The notes: a model not told the origin generated them from the sequence alone. 64,000 bases of DNA from Pseudomonas monsensis (GCF_014268495.2 NZ_CP077087.1:1057501-1121500), one strand, 5' to 3'; positions 1 through 11,808 are shown, numbered from the stretch's first letter. Program-made: numbers and translations.

Positions 1-1447
<1,447 letters not shown>

Positions 1448-1600
1448 CCATATAACACCCAAGCAATTTGCGTCGAAGAGACCAGATTGCGGTGTGTGAA
1501 GACGAAACGAACCGAAAGTTCGCGCAACTCACAAGACACCTGTATCACATACCCGATTTGCTGAAGCGAGGCCAGATGGTCGCGAGTCAGTACCCGAATT
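1448..1600 (+). other. 23S-5S internal transcribed spacer
   Basis: This 153-base spacer separates 23S and 5S rRNA. No tRNA is visible in it. It contains a small CGAAC/GTTCG stem around 1508-1522, consistent with an rRNA processing spacer. Confidence 0.8.
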
Positions 1601-1717
1601 TCTTGACGACCATAGAGCGTTGGAACCACCTGATCCCATCCCGAACTCAGAAGTGAAACGATGCATCGCCGATGGTAGTGTGGGGTTTCCCCATGTGAGA
1701 GTAGGTCATCGTCAAGA
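1601..1717 (+). rRNA. rrf: 5S ribosomal RNA
   Basis: The sequence runs from CTTGACGACCATAGAGCG to GTAGGTCATCGTCAAG. Its two ends are complementary and form helix I. The core GAACTCAGAAGTGAAACG is the conserved loop B/C region, and the whole closely matches Pseudomonas 5S rRNA. No second 5S or tRNA follows before the terminator. Confidence 0.96.
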
Positions 1718-1727
1718 TTAAATTCCG

Positions 1728-1764
1728 AAACCCCAATTGCGAAAGCAGTTGGGGTTTTGTTTTG
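1728..1764 (+). terminator. Rho-independent terminator of the rRNA operon
   Basis: CCCCAATTGC pairs with GCAGTTGGGG across a GAAA tetraloop, with one G-U pair, followed by a run rich in T. It lies just after 5S rRNA and about 105 bases before recC, so it should insulate recC from rRNA transcription. Confidence 0.9.
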
Positions 1765-1870
1765 CCCGCAGGAAAGTTCGTACAGCATTCACCGACTCCG
1801 TCCGGCTGTCACAACCTGCCGACAATGCTAAGGTTCTGCCCTGGCTTTCGTACTTTTCCAAGGAAACCCT

Positions 1871-4800
1871 ATGCCGGACGCCCAGTCCCTCAACGCTGCA
1901 TTCATGGTGGTTCAGAGCAACAGCCTGGACGAACTACGCAGCCTTGTGGTCAGCATCATGCGGCGCTATCCGCTGGCACCCTTGGAGAATGAAATTGCTC
2001 TGGTGCAGAGCAACGGCATCGCTCAGTGGCTGAAGCTGGCCTTGGCCGAAGATCCCGAAGAGGATGATCTCGGCGGCTGCGGGATTGCTGCTGCCATTGA
2101 TGTGCAATTGCCGGGCAGCTTCATGTGGCAGCTCTACCGCATGGTGTTGGGACGAGAAGAAATTCCTGCCAAATCCCTGCTCGACAAGGCCCCGCTGACA
2201 TGGCGGCTCATGCGTCTGTTGCCGCAGGTCATCAATCGACCGCATTTCGAACCGCTACAACGTTTCCTCACCCACGACACCGACCTGCGCAAGCGCTATC
2301 AGCTGTCCGAACGTCTCGCGGATCTCTTTGACCAGTATCAGGTGTATCGTGCCGACTGGCTTGAGGATTGGGCTGAAGGGCGGCACCAGTTGCGTAACGT
2401 CAGAGGCGAGGTGAAGCCGCTGCCGCCGTCCAGTTGCTGGCAGGCCGAACTGTGGCGTGCGTTATTGGATGATGTCGGTGAACAGGGCATGTCTCAAAGC
2501 CGGGCCGGCGTACATCAACGATTCATCGAGTGTATAAACAGGCTCGAGAAAGCGCCTGCCGGCTTACCCCCGCGAGTGATCGTTTTCGGGATTTCTTCGC
2601 TGCCGGCCCAGGTGCTTGAAGCACTGGCCGGACTCGCGCGTTTCAGTCAGGTCCTGCTGTGTGTGCATAATCCCTGCCGCCACCACTGGGCCGATATCGT
2701 CGCGGACAAAGACTTGCTGCGTCATCAATACAAGCGACAATCCCGCAAGAGCGGTATGCCCGTCGTACTGGATCCCGAAACCCTGCATCAGCATGCTCAC
2801 CCGCTTCTGGCGGCGTGGGGCAAGCAAGGTCGTGACTACATCAATCTGCTCGATAGCTATGACGATCCCAACAGCTATCGCGCGGCCTTTCGCGATGGGC
2901 GTATCGACCTGTTCAGCGAAACCCGGCCACATAACCTGCTCAACCAGCTTCAGGACGATATCCTGGAATTACGGCCGCTCAATGAAACCCGCGAGCTTTG
3001 GCCCGCCGTCGATCTGACGCAAGACAAGTCGATCCGTTTTCACATTGCTCACAGTGCTCAACGTGAGGTGGAGATTCTTCACGATCAGCTATTGGCGCGT
3101 TTTAGTGCCAATCCGGATCTGCGCCCTCGAGACGTGATTGTGATGGTGCCGGATATCGACAGCTACGCGCCGCACATTCGCGCGGTGTTTGGTCAACTGG
3201 ATCGGCACGATCCGCGGTTCATACCATTCACCTTGGCGGATCAGGGGCAACGTGGACGCGATCCTTTGCTGATCGCCGTCGAACATCTGCTCAAACTGCC
3301 AGACAGCCGTTTCCCCGTCAGCGAAATCCTGGACCTGCTTGACGTTCCTGCACTGCGCGCCCGCTTCGGTGTGGAGGAGCGTGACCTGCCAACATTGCAT
3401 CGCTGGATCGAAGGTGCCGGAGTGCGTTGGGGCATGAACGCCGAGCAGCGCGCGGGCTTGGGGTTACCGCAGGAACTGGAACAGAACAGCTGGCATTTCG
3501 GTCTGCGCCGAATGTTGCTGGGATACGCCGTCGGCAGTGCCAAAGCCTGCGCCGGTATCGAGCCCTACGACGAGATCGGTGGCCTGGATGCGGCATTGAT
3601 CGGGCCCTTGGTAGCCTTGCTCGATGCGCTGGAGCTCGCTCACCAGGCGCTTATGCAACCCGCTCAACCCAAGGCTTGGGGGCAGCGCCTGCAAGCGTTG
3701 ATGCAGGTGTTTTTCAAAGCCAGCAACGAACACGACGATTACTTGTTGACCCAACTGGAAGAGCTTCGTGAAACCTGGCTGGAGACGTGTGAAGCCGTAG
3801 GCCTGACAGATGACCTGCCGCTGACCGTCGTTCGTGAAGCCTGGCTGGCGGGGCTTGATCAGGGGCGCCTGTCTCAACGCTTCCTGGCCGGTGCAGTGAA
3901 TTTTTGTACGTTGATGCCCATGCGGGCCATTCCTTTCAAACTGGTCTGCCTGTTGGGGATGAACGATGGGGACTACCCCCGCGCACAACCACCACTGGAT
4001 TTCGATCTCATGGGCAGTGACTACCGGCCGGGTGATCGCTCCCGACGTGAGGATGATCGCTATCTTCTGCTGGAAGCGCTTTTGTCTGCGCGCAATCAGC
4101 TCTACATCAGCTGGGTTGGTCGCAGCATTCGCGACAACAGTGAACGTCCCGCTTCAGTCCTGATCGGCCAGTTGCGCGACCATCTCGCAAGCGGTTGGCG
4201 ATTGCCCGACGAGAACCAGGATCTACTTGGCGCCATGACTGAAGAGCATCCCTTGCAGCCATTCAGCGCGCGCTACTTTCATGAAGGCGACCCGTTGTTC
4301 AGCTATGCCAGCGAATGGCAGGTGTTGCACCAGCAGCATGAGCTGCAAAAGGATGCCGAGTTGCTCGCCCCCTACACCCAAGAGGAGCCGTTGAGTCTGG
4401 CACTGTTGCAGGATTTCCTGCGCAATCCGGTTCGGCACTTTTTCACTCAGCGACTCAAAGTGTATTTCGAAGCAGCTGAAGCACCGCTGGCGGACGAAGA
4501 ACCCTTCGTACTGGACGCCCTGCAGCGCTACACACTCAGCGACAGTCTGCTCGAAGCTGCGATTAGCCAGCCGGACAATATCGATCAAGCGCTCGAAGCC
4601 CAGGCCCGGCGCCTGCAAAACAGCGGACTGTTGCCAATGGCGGGTTTTGGCGAGTGTCTGCAACGCGAATTGATCGAGCCACTTCCGGACTTGCTGCAGC
4701 GCTATCAACAACTGCTGACGCTCTGGCCAACGCCGCTCACCAGCGCAATACCGGTCAATCTGAAGTTACAGGGGGTGCGTCTGGAAGGCTGGCTTGCGGG

Positions 4801-5323
4801 ATTGCATCAACGTGCCGATGGTGGTGTCTTGTCGGTTACCACCATTCCCAACAGCATTGGCTCGATCAAAAGCCGCAAATGGCATCGGTTGACCAAACCG
4901 TGGGTCAATCACGTCGTGGCCTGTGCCAGCGCAATTCCATTGACCACTGCATTGGTGGCGAGTGACGACACGCTGCTGCTGGAGCCGCTGGATCAGGACA
5001 GAGCCACTCGCTTGCTCGCCGATCTGCTCCTGGCCTGGCAGGCGGGCATGCGACAACCTCTGCCGATCGCCGTAAAGACTGCGTTCGCCTGGTTATCCCA
5101 GTCCGATCCGCTGAAAGCCGAGGCGGCTGCCCGTAAAGCTTACGAAGGCGATGGGCTGGACAACAAGGGCGAACGCGGCGAAAGCCCTGCGCTGTCTCGC
5201 CAATTCACTGACTTCGTTGCATTGCTGACCGACGAGACTTTCTCTGGTTGGTGTGATGTCTTGTATCGACCTCTGTTTGAAGCGCCTTGGCGCTCATTGG
5301 CCAGTGAAGGGGCGCGCCCATGA
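1871..5323 (+). CDS. recC: RecC, gamma subunit of exodeoxyribonuclease V (RecBCD)
   Basis: This 1150-residue protein has the length and sequence character of Pseudomonas RecC. RecC holds the RecBCD complex together, splits the DNA strands and recognises Chi through an inactivated helicase-like fold. As expected it has no Walker A motif. Recognisable family stretches are VQSNGIAQWL near residue 35 and LLGMNDGDYPR near residue 694. The ATG at 1871 is followed by MPDAQSLNAAFMVVQSN, a typical RecC N-terminus. The stop overlaps the recB start by four bases, so the two are translationally coupled. No frameshift is seen. Confidence 0.95.
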   Translation: MPDAQSLNAAFMVVQSNSLDELRSLVVSIMRRYPLAPLENEIALVQSNGIAQWLKLALAEDPEEDDLGGCGIAAAIDVQLPGSFMWQLYRMVLGREEIPAKSLLDKAPLTWRLMRLLPQVINRPHFEPLQRFLTHDTDLRKRYQLSERLADLFDQYQVYRADWLEDWAEGRHQLRNVRGEVKPLPPSSCWQAELWRALLDDVGEQGMSQSRAGVHQRFIECINRLEKAPAGLPPRVIVFGISSLPAQVLEALAGLARFSQVLLCVHNPCRHHWADIVADKDLLRHQYKRQSRKSGMPVVLDPETLHQHAHPLLAAWGKQGRDYINLLDSYDDPNSYRAAFRDGRIDLFSETRPHNLLNQLQDDILELRPLNETRELWPAVDLTQDKSIRFHIAHSAQREVEILHDQLLARFSANPDLRPRDVIVMVPDIDSYAPHIRAVFGQLDRHDPRFIPFTLADQGQRGRDPLLIAVEHLLKLPDSRFPVSEILDLLDVPALRARFGVEERDLPTLHRWIEGAGVRWGMNAEQRAGLGLPQELEQNSWHFGLRRMLLGYAVGSAKACAGIEPYDEIGGLDAALIGPLVALLDALELAHQALMQPAQPKAWGQRLQALMQVFFKASNEHDDYLLTQLEELRETWLETCEAVGLTDDLPLTVVREAWLAGLDQGRLSQRFLAGAVNFCTLMPMRAIPFKLVCLLGMNDGDYPRAQPPLDFDLMGSDYRPGDRSRREDDRYLLLEALLSARNQLYISWVGRSIRDNSERPASVLIGQLRDHLASGWRLPDENQDLLGAMTEEHPLQPFSARYFHEGDPLFSYASEWQVLHQQHELQKDAELLAPYTQEEPLSLALLQDFLRNPVRHFFTQRLKVYFEAAEAPLADEEPFVLDALQRYTLSDSLLEAAISQPDNIDQALEAQARRLQNSGLLPMAGFGECLQRELIEPLPDLLQRYQQLLTLWPTPLTSAIPVNLKLQGVRLEGWLAGLHQRADGGVLSVTTIPNSIGSIKSRKWHRLTKPWVNHVVACASAIPLTTALVASDDTLLLEPLDQDRATRLLADLLLAWQAGMRQPLPIAVKTAFAWLSQSDPLKAEAAARKAYEGDGLDNKGERGESPALSRQFTDFVALLTDETFSGWCDVLYRPLFEAPWRSLASEGARP

Positions 5324-8300
5324 GTTCAAAGACTCCTCTTGCGCTGGCCTTCCCGCTGCGCGGTAGCCAACTGATCGAAGCCAGCGCCGGCACTGGTAAA
5401 ACCTTCACCATTTCTGCGCTCTATCTGCGGCTTATTCTGGGGCACGGCGGTGAGGCGAACGGGTTCAGTCGCGAGCTGTTGCCGCCGCAGATTCTTGTGG
5501 TGACTTTCACCGACGCGGCAACCAAAGAGTTGCGCGAGCGGATTCGCACGCGTCTGGCCGAGGCCGCGCGCTTCTTCCGCGACGAGACACCTGCGCCCGA
5601 TGGACTGATCGCCGAATTGCGCGATCAGTTTGATCCACAGCAATGGCCAGGATGCGCCAACCGCCTCGATATCGCGGCGCAATGGATGGACGAAGCAGCG
5701 GTGTCCACCATCCACAGCTGGTGTCAGCGCATGCTGCGGGAACATGCGTTCGACAGTGGCAGCCTGTTTACGCAATCGCTGGAAACCGATCACAGCGAAT
5801 TGCTGGGTGAGGTGTTGCGCGATTACTGGCGGTTGTTCTGCTACCCGATGCAGGGCGACGCGCTGAACTGGGTTCGCAGTCATTGGGGCGGGCCGGCGGC
5901 GTTGTTGCCTCGTGTACGAGGCTTGTTCGCCAGTGCACGCGACAGCGACGAAGGCAAGGCTCCGGCGGAGCTGATCGACGAGTGCTTGCAGGAACGCCGG
6001 GTTGCGTTGCTTGAATTGAAAATGCCCTGGCGTGAGTGGGCGGACGAGCTGTTGGCCATCTGTCATGAAGGCGTCGCGAGCAAGACCGTCGACGGCCGCA
6101 AGATGCAGGCACGTTATTTTGAACCGTGGTTCGAGAAGCTCAAGGCCTGGGCCGAAGATGAGTCCGTGGAACAGCTGGACATCGGCACCGGCTTCACGCG
6201 GCTGACCCCCGACGGCATGGCCGAAGCCTGGAAAGGCCAGGCGCCGAGCCATCCGGGACTGGACGCGATGTCGGATCTCAAATCGAGTCTCGATGCCTTG
6301 CCGACCCCCGACGCCGCAGTGCTGCAGCATGCAGCCCGATGGGTCGGCGCGCGCTTCGAAGAAGAGAAGCGGCGCCGCGCCGAAATGGGCTTTGACGACA
6401 TGTTGCTGCGCCTTGATGCGGCGCTCCAGGCCGAGGGCGGCGAGCGTCTGGCGACGCTGATCCGCGAACAGTTTCCGGTCGCACTGATTGATGAGTTCCA
6501 GGACACCGATCCGGTGCAGTACCGAATCTTCGAGAGCATCTATCGCATTGAAGAGAACAGCCCTGACACCGGTCTGTTTCTGATCGGCGATCCCAAGCAG
6601 GCGATTTACGCTTTTCGCGGTGCAGACATCTACACCTATCTGCGCGCCCGGCAGGCCACTACGGGGCGTCTGCATACGCTGGGTACCAACTTCCGTTCCA
6701 GTCATGGCATGGTGCAGGCGGTCAACCATGTCTTCGAGCGTGCGGAAAGCCGGGTGCTGGGGCGTGGTGCGTTTCTGTTCCGGGAGAAAAGTGGTGAAAA
6801 TCCGGTTCCGTTTCAACCGGTCGAATCTCAGGGACGTAAAGAGCATCTACAGATCGCCGGAGCGAGTGTCGCGGCGTTGAATATCTGGCACCTGTCCACC
6901 GACCAGCCACTGTCGGGCGCGGTGTATCGTCAGCAATTGGCGACTGCCTGCGCCAGTGAAATCACCGCGCTGCTCAATGGCGGGCAAACCGCTCAGGCCG
7001 GGTTCGTGCAGGAGGGCAAAGACTTCAGGGGCTTACGGCCTTCTGACATTGCGATCCTCGTTCGTGACGGCAAAGAGGCACAGGCCGTGCGTGCCGAGCT
7101 CGCCGCTCGTGGTGTGCGTAGCGTTTATCTGTCCGACAAGGACTCGGTATTCGCTGCGCAAGAGGCGCACGACCTGTTGTCCTGGCTCAAGGCCTGCGCC
7201 GAACCTGATGTCGAGCGTTCGCTGAAAGCCGCGCTGGCCTGCATCACGTTAAATCTGCCGTTGGCCGAACTGGAGCGTCTGAATCAGGACGAACTGGTTT
7301 GGGAAAACCGCGTCATGCAGTTCCGTGGCTATCGCGAGCTCTGGCGCAAGCAAGGCGTGCTGCCAATGTTGCGGCGCCTGCTGCACGACTTCCATTTGCC
7401 GCAGATCCTGATGACGCGCAGTGATGGCGAGCGCGTGCTGACCAACCTTTTGCACTTGTCGGAGTTGATGCAGCAGGCCGCAGCCGAACTGGATGGCGAG
7501 CAAGCGCTGATCCGTCATCTGGCCGAGCTGTTGGCATTGTCCGGTCAGGCCGGTGAAGAGCAGATTCTGCGTCTGGAAAGTGACGAGCAACTGGTCAAGG
7601 TCGTGACCATTCACAAGTCGAAAGGTCTTGAATACCCGTTGGTCTTTCTGCCGTTTATCTGCTCGGCGAAGCCGGTGGATGGCAGTCGGTTGCCGCTGCA
7701 TTACCACGACGCCTCGGGCAAGGCCCAGGTCAGTCTCAAACCCACTGCCGAACTGATTACCCAAGCGGATGAGGAACGTCTGGCTGAAGACTTGCGCCTG
7801 CTCTATGTCGCTCTGACCCGGGCACAACATGCCTGCTGGCTGGGCGTGACGGATCTCAAACGCGGCAATAACAACAGTTCCGTGCTGCATCTTTCGGCGC
7901 TGGGTTATTTGCTGGGTGGCGGCGCTTTACTGGGAGAGTCGACGCAACTGAACCGCTGGCTGCATGACCTGCAACAGGACTGCCCGGCAATCAGCATCGG
8001 TGAAATGCCCGACGCCACCGCCGAACATTATCTGCCGCCGCGTAATGAGGCCATCCTCAGTGCCACGCTGTTGCCCAGACGCAAGGCCAGTGAAAACTGG
8101 TGGATTGCGTCCTACAGCGCCTTGCGTATCAGTGATGTGCTGAGTGTCGGTAGCGACGAAGCGCCGGACAGTCCGCAAGCGCAAAAGCTGTTCGATGACG
8201 AACGCCTCGACCCTGACGCCCCGCGAGAAATCATTGCCGGTGGTGCCGACATTCACCGCTTCCCGCGTGGCCCCAATCCCGGGACGTTTCTCCACGGTTT

Positions 8301-9009
8301 GCTCGAATGGGCGGGGGATGAGGGATTTACGGTTGCCCGCGAGGCGCTGGAAGACGCGATTGCGCGGCGCTGCAATCTGCGTGGCTGGGAGGGCTGGATC
8401 ACCACCCTGAGCGACTGGTTGCAGCATCTGCTCAAATCCCCGCTACCGATTGGCGGTGAACAGCCACCGGTCATTCTCGAGCAGTTGCAACAATACCGGG
8501 TCGAGATGGAATTCTGGTTCGCCAGCCACAAGGTCGATGTGCTCAAGCTCGACGAGCTGGTGCGCCAGTACACCCACAAGGGCGTGGCCCGGGTAGGCGC
8601 CGAAGCGGTGCAGCTCAATGGCATGTTCAAAGGCTTCATCGACCTGACCTTCGAACACGAAGGCCGTTATTACGTGGCCGATTACAAATCCAACTGGCTG
8701 GGCGTGGATGATCTCGCCTACACCGAGCAAGCCATGGAGCAGTCGATTCTCGACAATCGCTACGACCTGCAATACGTCTTGTACCTGCTGGCCTTGCATC
8801 GCCAGCTCAAGGCGCGGCTACCCGACTATGATTACGACCGGCATGTGGGAGGCGCGGTGTACCTGTTCCTGCGCGGTACCCGTGCTGCCAGTCGCGGCGT
8901 GTATTTTGCGCGGCCACCCCGGGAGCTGATCGAGCGTCTTGACCGAATGTTCCAGGGCAAGCCCGAACCCAAGGCCGAACCCGCATGGGAACAGGGAGTC
9001 CTGCTATGA
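5320..9009 (+). CDS. recB: RecB, beta subunit of exodeoxyribonuclease V (helicase/nuclease)
   Basis: RecB is the 3'-5' UvrD-type helicase and nuclease of RecBCD, acting on double-strand ends in recombination repair. The 1229 residues carry Walker A ASAGTGKT (21-28), motif II with D391-E392, motif III GDPKQAIYAFRG, motif V VTIHKSKGLEYP and motif VI LYVALTRAQ. The C-terminal nuclease has the catalytic DYKSN, with D1121 and K1123. All key residues are intact. The start overlaps the recC stop (ATGA) and the stop overlaps the recD start, giving a recC-recB-recD operon. Confidence 0.97.
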   Translation: MSSKTPLALAFPLRGSQLIEASAGTGKTFTISALYLRLILGHGGEANGFSRELLPPQILVVTFTDAATKELRERIRTRLAEAARFFRDETPAPDGLIAELRDQFDPQQWPGCANRLDIAAQWMDEAAVSTIHSWCQRMLREHAFDSGSLFTQSLETDHSELLGEVLRDYWRLFCYPMQGDALNWVRSHWGGPAALLPRVRGLFASARDSDEGKAPAELIDECLQERRVALLELKMPWREWADELLAICHEGVASKTVDGRKMQARYFEPWFEKLKAWAEDESVEQLDIGTGFTRLTPDGMAEAWKGQAPSHPGLDAMSDLKSSLDALPTPDAAVLQHAARWVGARFEEEKRRRAEMGFDDMLLRLDAALQAEGGERLATLIREQFPVALIDEFQDTDPVQYRIFESIYRIEENSPDTGLFLIGDPKQAIYAFRGADIYTYLRARQATTGRLHTLGTNFRSSHGMVQAVNHVFERAESRVLGRGAFLFREKSGENPVPFQPVESQGRKEHLQIAGASVAALNIWHLSTDQPLSGAVYRQQLATACASEITALLNGGQTAQAGFVQEGKDFRGLRPSDIAILVRDGKEAQAVRAELAARGVRSVYLSDKDSVFAAQEAHDLLSWLKACAEPDVERSLKAALACITLNLPLAELERLNQDELVWENRVMQFRGYRELWRKQGVLPMLRRLLHDFHLPQILMTRSDGERVLTNLLHLSELMQQAAAELDGEQALIRHLAELLALSGQAGEEQILRLESDEQLVKVVTIHKSKGLEYPLVFLPFICSAKPVDGSRLPLHYHDASGKAQVSLKPTAELITQADEERLAEDLRLLYVALTRAQHACWLGVTDLKRGNNNSSVLHLSALGYLLGGGALLGESTQLNRWLHDLQQDCPAISIGEMPDATAEHYLPPRNEAILSATLLPRRKASENWWIASYSALRISDVLSVGSDEAPDSPQAQKLFDDERLDPDAPREIIAGGADIHRFPRGPNPGTFLHGLLEWAGDEGFTVAREALEDAIARRCNLRGWEGWITTLSDWLQHLLKSPLPIGGEQPPVILEQLQQYRVEMEFWFASHKVDVLKLDELVRQYTHKGVARVGAEAVQLNGMFKGFIDLTFEHEGRYYVADYKSNWLGVDDLAYTEQAMEQSILDNRYDLQYVLYLLALHRQLKARLPDYDYDRHVGGAVYLFLRGTRAASRGVYFARPPRELIERLDRMFQGKPEPKAEPAWEQGVLL

Positions 9010-11114
9010 GCCGCACCTTTGCCGATCTTTTGCCGACGCCACTGGCAGCCGACAGTCTGTCCGCACTCTCGCCGCTGACCAGCGCCGATGATTTGTTGTT
9101 GCTGATCACCCGTTGGGTCGAGCGCGGCTGGCTGCGCTCACTGGATAAGGCCTTCGTGGCCTTTCTGCATGAACTGGAGCCAGATACCGATCCACTGGTG
9201 CTGCTCGCGGCGGCACTTACCAGTCATCAGCTTGGCCATGGTCACGTTTGTCTGGATCTGTTCGAAACCCTCAAAGCGCCGGATTTTGCGCTGTCGCTAC
9301 CGCCCGAAGGCGATGTGCAAGGTGGCGTGCTGTTGCTGCCCTCGCAATTGCTTGAAGCGCTCGACGGCGCGCATTGGTGCAAGGTTCTGGCGGGCAGCCC
9401 CTTGGTAGCACTGGCTGCCGACAGCGGTGAATCAGCGCAGCAACGGCCGTTGGTGCTGTCTTCGAAACGCTTGTACTTGCGGCGCTATTGGGCGTACGAG
9501 CGCCGTATTGATCTGGCGTTGCGTCAGCGTCTTGCCCAGGCTGAGGCGACACCGGTTGATCTGCCGCAACGACTCGATGAGCTGTTCGGATCCGCCGGAA
9601 CCGGCGACATGATCGACTGGCAGAAACTCGCCTGTGCCCTGGCAACGCGCGGCGCTTTCAGCATCGTCACGGGCGGACCGGGCACCGGCAAGACCACTAC
9701 GGTGGTGCGCTTGCTCGCGTTGCTTCAGGCGCCGGCAGTGGAGGCCGGGCACCCGCTGCGGATCCGACTGGCCGCACCGACGGGCAAGGCAGCAGCACGC
9801 TTGACCGAGTCGATCAGTCAGCAGGTGCAATCGCTGAAAGTCGCCGAAGCGGTGCGAGAGAAAATCCCCTGCGATGTGACCACGGTGCACCGCTTGCTCG
9901 GCAGCCGTCCCGGCACCCGACACTTTCGTCATCATGCCGGCAACCGCTTGCCGCTGGATGTGCTGGTGGTCGATGAAGCGTCGATGATCGACCTGGAAAT
10001 GATGGCCAATCTGCTCGATGCCTTGCCCGCCCATGCGCGCCTGGTGTTGCTGGGTGACAAGGATCAACTGGCCTCGGTGGAGGCCGGTGCAGTGCTCGGC
10101 GATCTGTGTCGCGACGCCGAGGGCGGGTGGTACAGCCCGCAGACCCGGCAGTGGCTGGAGGCGGTCAGCGGTGAGTCCTTGCAGGGCAGCGGTTTGCATG
10201 AAGATGTCGATGGCTCGCATCCGCTGGCACAGCAAGTGGTGATGTTGCGCCACTCACGGCGTTTCGGCGAGGGCAGCGGCATTGGCCAGCTCGCCCGCCG
10301 GGTCAATCAGCAACTGCCGGTCGAGGCCCGTGAGTTGCTGCAAACGAAGCACTATGACGATGTGTTTTCGTTGCGCCTGGCCGGCGAAAACGATCACAAG
10401 CTGGAGCGCCTGCTGCTCGAAGGTCACGGCGATGGCCCACAAGGTTATCGACATTACCTGAGCGTGCTGCGCCATCAGCGTCCGCCGTCGGGCAGGCCAC
10501 TGGAGCATCCGGACTGGACCGTCTGGGCCCGTGAAGTCTTGCAGGCGTTCGATGCCTTCCAGTTGTTGTGCGCGGTGCGTAAAGGTCCCTGGGGTATCGA
10601 AGGGTTGAACCAGCGCATCACGGCGGCGTTGCTCAAGGCGCGCCTGATCGAGAGTGACCAGCAATGGTACGAAGGTCGTCCCGTCCTGATGACCCGCAAC
10701 GATTACGGACTGGGCTTGATGAATGGTGACATCGGCATCGCCCTGAAGCTGCCCGAACGTGAGGGGCCGGATGCCGGTAAACCGGTGCTGCGCGTGGCGT
10801 TCCCGCGCAACGATGGCCAGGGCGGCGTGCGTTTCGTGCTGCCAAGCCGGCTCAACGATGTTGAAACCGTGTATGCCATGACTGTGCACAAGTCCCAGGG
10901 CTCGGAGTTTGCCCATACCGCGTTGATCCTGCCGGATGCCCTGAATCCGGTACTGACCAAGGAACTGATCTACACCGGGATTACGCGTGCCAAGCACTGG
11001 TTCACCTTGATCGAACCGCGTGCCGGGGTCTTTGAAGAGGCGGTGCAACGCAAGGTCAAGCGCCTGAGCGGATTGATGCTGGAGCTGGAGGAGGGCAGTA
11101 AGGCTCGGCGATGA
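9006..11114 (+). CDS. recD: RecD, alpha subunit of exodeoxyribonuclease V (5'-3' helicase)
   Basis: RecD is the fast 5'-3' helicase of RecBCD. The 702-residue protein has Walker A GGPGTGKT (223-230), a VVDEASMID motif II and a C-terminal YAMTVHKSQGSEF helicase motif. The start at 9006 is preferred over the in-frame ATG at 8985 because it overlaps the recB stop as ATGA and has GGGAG just upstream. It is the last gene of the recCBD operon. No clear terminator is seen in the 118 bases after it. Confidence 0.96.
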   Translation: MSRTFADLLPTPLAADSLSALSPLTSADDLLLLITRWVERGWLRSLDKAFVAFLHELEPDTDPLVLLAAALTSHQLGHGHVCLDLFETLKAPDFALSLPPEGDVQGGVLLLPSQLLEALDGAHWCKVLAGSPLVALAADSGESAQQRPLVLSSKRLYLRRYWAYERRIDLALRQRLAQAEATPVDLPQRLDELFGSAGTGDMIDWQKLACALATRGAFSIVTGGPGTGKTTTVVRLLALLQAPAVEAGHPLRIRLAAPTGKAAARLTESISQQVQSLKVAEAVREKIPCDVTTVHRLLGSRPGTRHFRHHAGNRLPLDVLVVDEASMIDLEMMANLLDALPAHARLVLLGDKDQLASVEAGAVLGDLCRDAEGGWYSPQTRQWLEAVSGESLQGSGLHEDVDGSHPLAQQVVMLRHSRRFGEGSGIGQLARRVNQQLPVEARELLQTKHYDDVFSLRLAGENDHKLERLLLEGHGDGPQGYRHYLSVLRHQRPPSGRPLEHPDWTVWAREVLQAFDAFQLLCAVRKGPWGIEGLNQRITAALLKARLIESDQQWYEGRPVLMTRNDYGLGLMNGDIGIALKLPEREGPDAGKPVLRVAFPRNDGQGGVRFVLPSRLNDVETVYAMTVHKSQGSEFAHTALILPDALNPVLTKELIYTGITRAKHWFTLIEPRAGVFEEAVQRKVKRLSGLMLELEEGSKARR

Positions 11115-11138
11115 AGTAGCGGTGATCAGCTGGAATTA

Positions 11139-11154
11139 CTGACCAAGCGGTCAG
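11139..11154. promoter_or_regulatory. Perfect palindrome CTGACC-N4-GGTCAG upstream of yfiR
   Basis: Six-base arms separated by AAGC lie 25 bases after recD and 79 bases before yfiR. The position and symmetry suit an operator for the yfiRNB operon or a short hairpin. There is no T-run, so it is not a terminator. The binding protein is unknown. Confidence 0.35.
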
Positions 11155-11232
11155 AGGTCGATGCCTCGCTGGTGTTTCCCTGCTGTGCTATCGTTGCGGC
11201 ATCATTTCGGTACGGTCCAAGAGAATCCCTGC

Positions 11233-11808
11233 ATGAAGGTGTCTGTCTGGGCGGCAGAGCGCGCAACGGGCTGCAAGCACACGTTGCTTGTCGGTCTGCT
11301 CTGGTTGTTGACGGGCGTTGCCGTTGCGCAAACGCAAGCGCCGACGGGCATGGCTGAACAACGGGCAAAATCCGTCACTCAGGTCGTTCTTGGCATCCTC
11401 AGCTACGCACGCTGGCCGGTGGAACCTGCGCAGTTGCGCCTGTGCATCGTCGGCCCCACCGAATACACCGATGATCTGGTCAAAGGCACCACCCAGGCCA
11501 CGGGCCGTCCCGTTGTCGTCCGGCGACTTCTCGCAGACAACCCAGCCATCGTCAGCGAATGCGACGCGGTGTACATCGGCAAACTCACCACGGATGAACG
11601 CAGCCGACTGTTCACTTCGCTGATCGGCCATCCGGTGCTGAGCATCAGCGAAGGCGGCGACCAATGCACGGTCGGCAGCCTGTTCTGCCTGCGGGTGGGC
11701 GATGAGCAAGTGTCGTTCGAGGTCAACCTCGACTCCGTTGCCCGCAGCGGCGTGCGCATTCATCCCAGCGTGCTGCAGTTGTCGCGCCGCAAACCGGCGG
11801 CCCCATGA
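11233..11808 (+). CDS. yfiR: YfiR, periplasmic repressor of diguanylate cyclase YfiN (DUF4154)
   Basis: This 191-residue secreted protein of the YfiR/DUF4154 family is the periplasmic inhibitor of the neighbouring cyclase YfiN. The N-terminus has a basic start and a hydrophobic core (LLVGLLWLLTGVAVA) ending near AQ, a plausible signal peptide. Cysteines in SECDAVY, GDQCTVG and SLFCLR fit the disulphide-dependent stability known for the family. The start at 11233 was chosen because the signal peptide begins there; an upstream in-frame ATG at 11161 would add 24 unlikely residues. The stop overlaps the yfiN start by four bases. Confidence 0.9.
   Translation: MKVSVWAAERATGCKHTLLVGLLWLLTGVAVAQTQAPTGMAEQRAKSVTQVVLGILSYARWPVEPAQLRLCIVGPTEYTDDLVKGTTQATGRPVVVRRLLADNPAIVSECDAVYIGKLTTDERSRLFTSLIGHPVLSISEGGDQCTVGSLFCLRVGDEQVSFEVNLDSVARSGVRIHPSVLQLSRRKPAAP

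Noticed and set aside
1718..1870. tRNA gene after 5S rRNA
   Set aside because: No cloverleaf could be drawn; only a terminator and the recC upstream region are present.
5326..6846. 506-codon minus-strand frame
   Set aside because: Antisense to recB, with no ribosome site and no recognisable domain.
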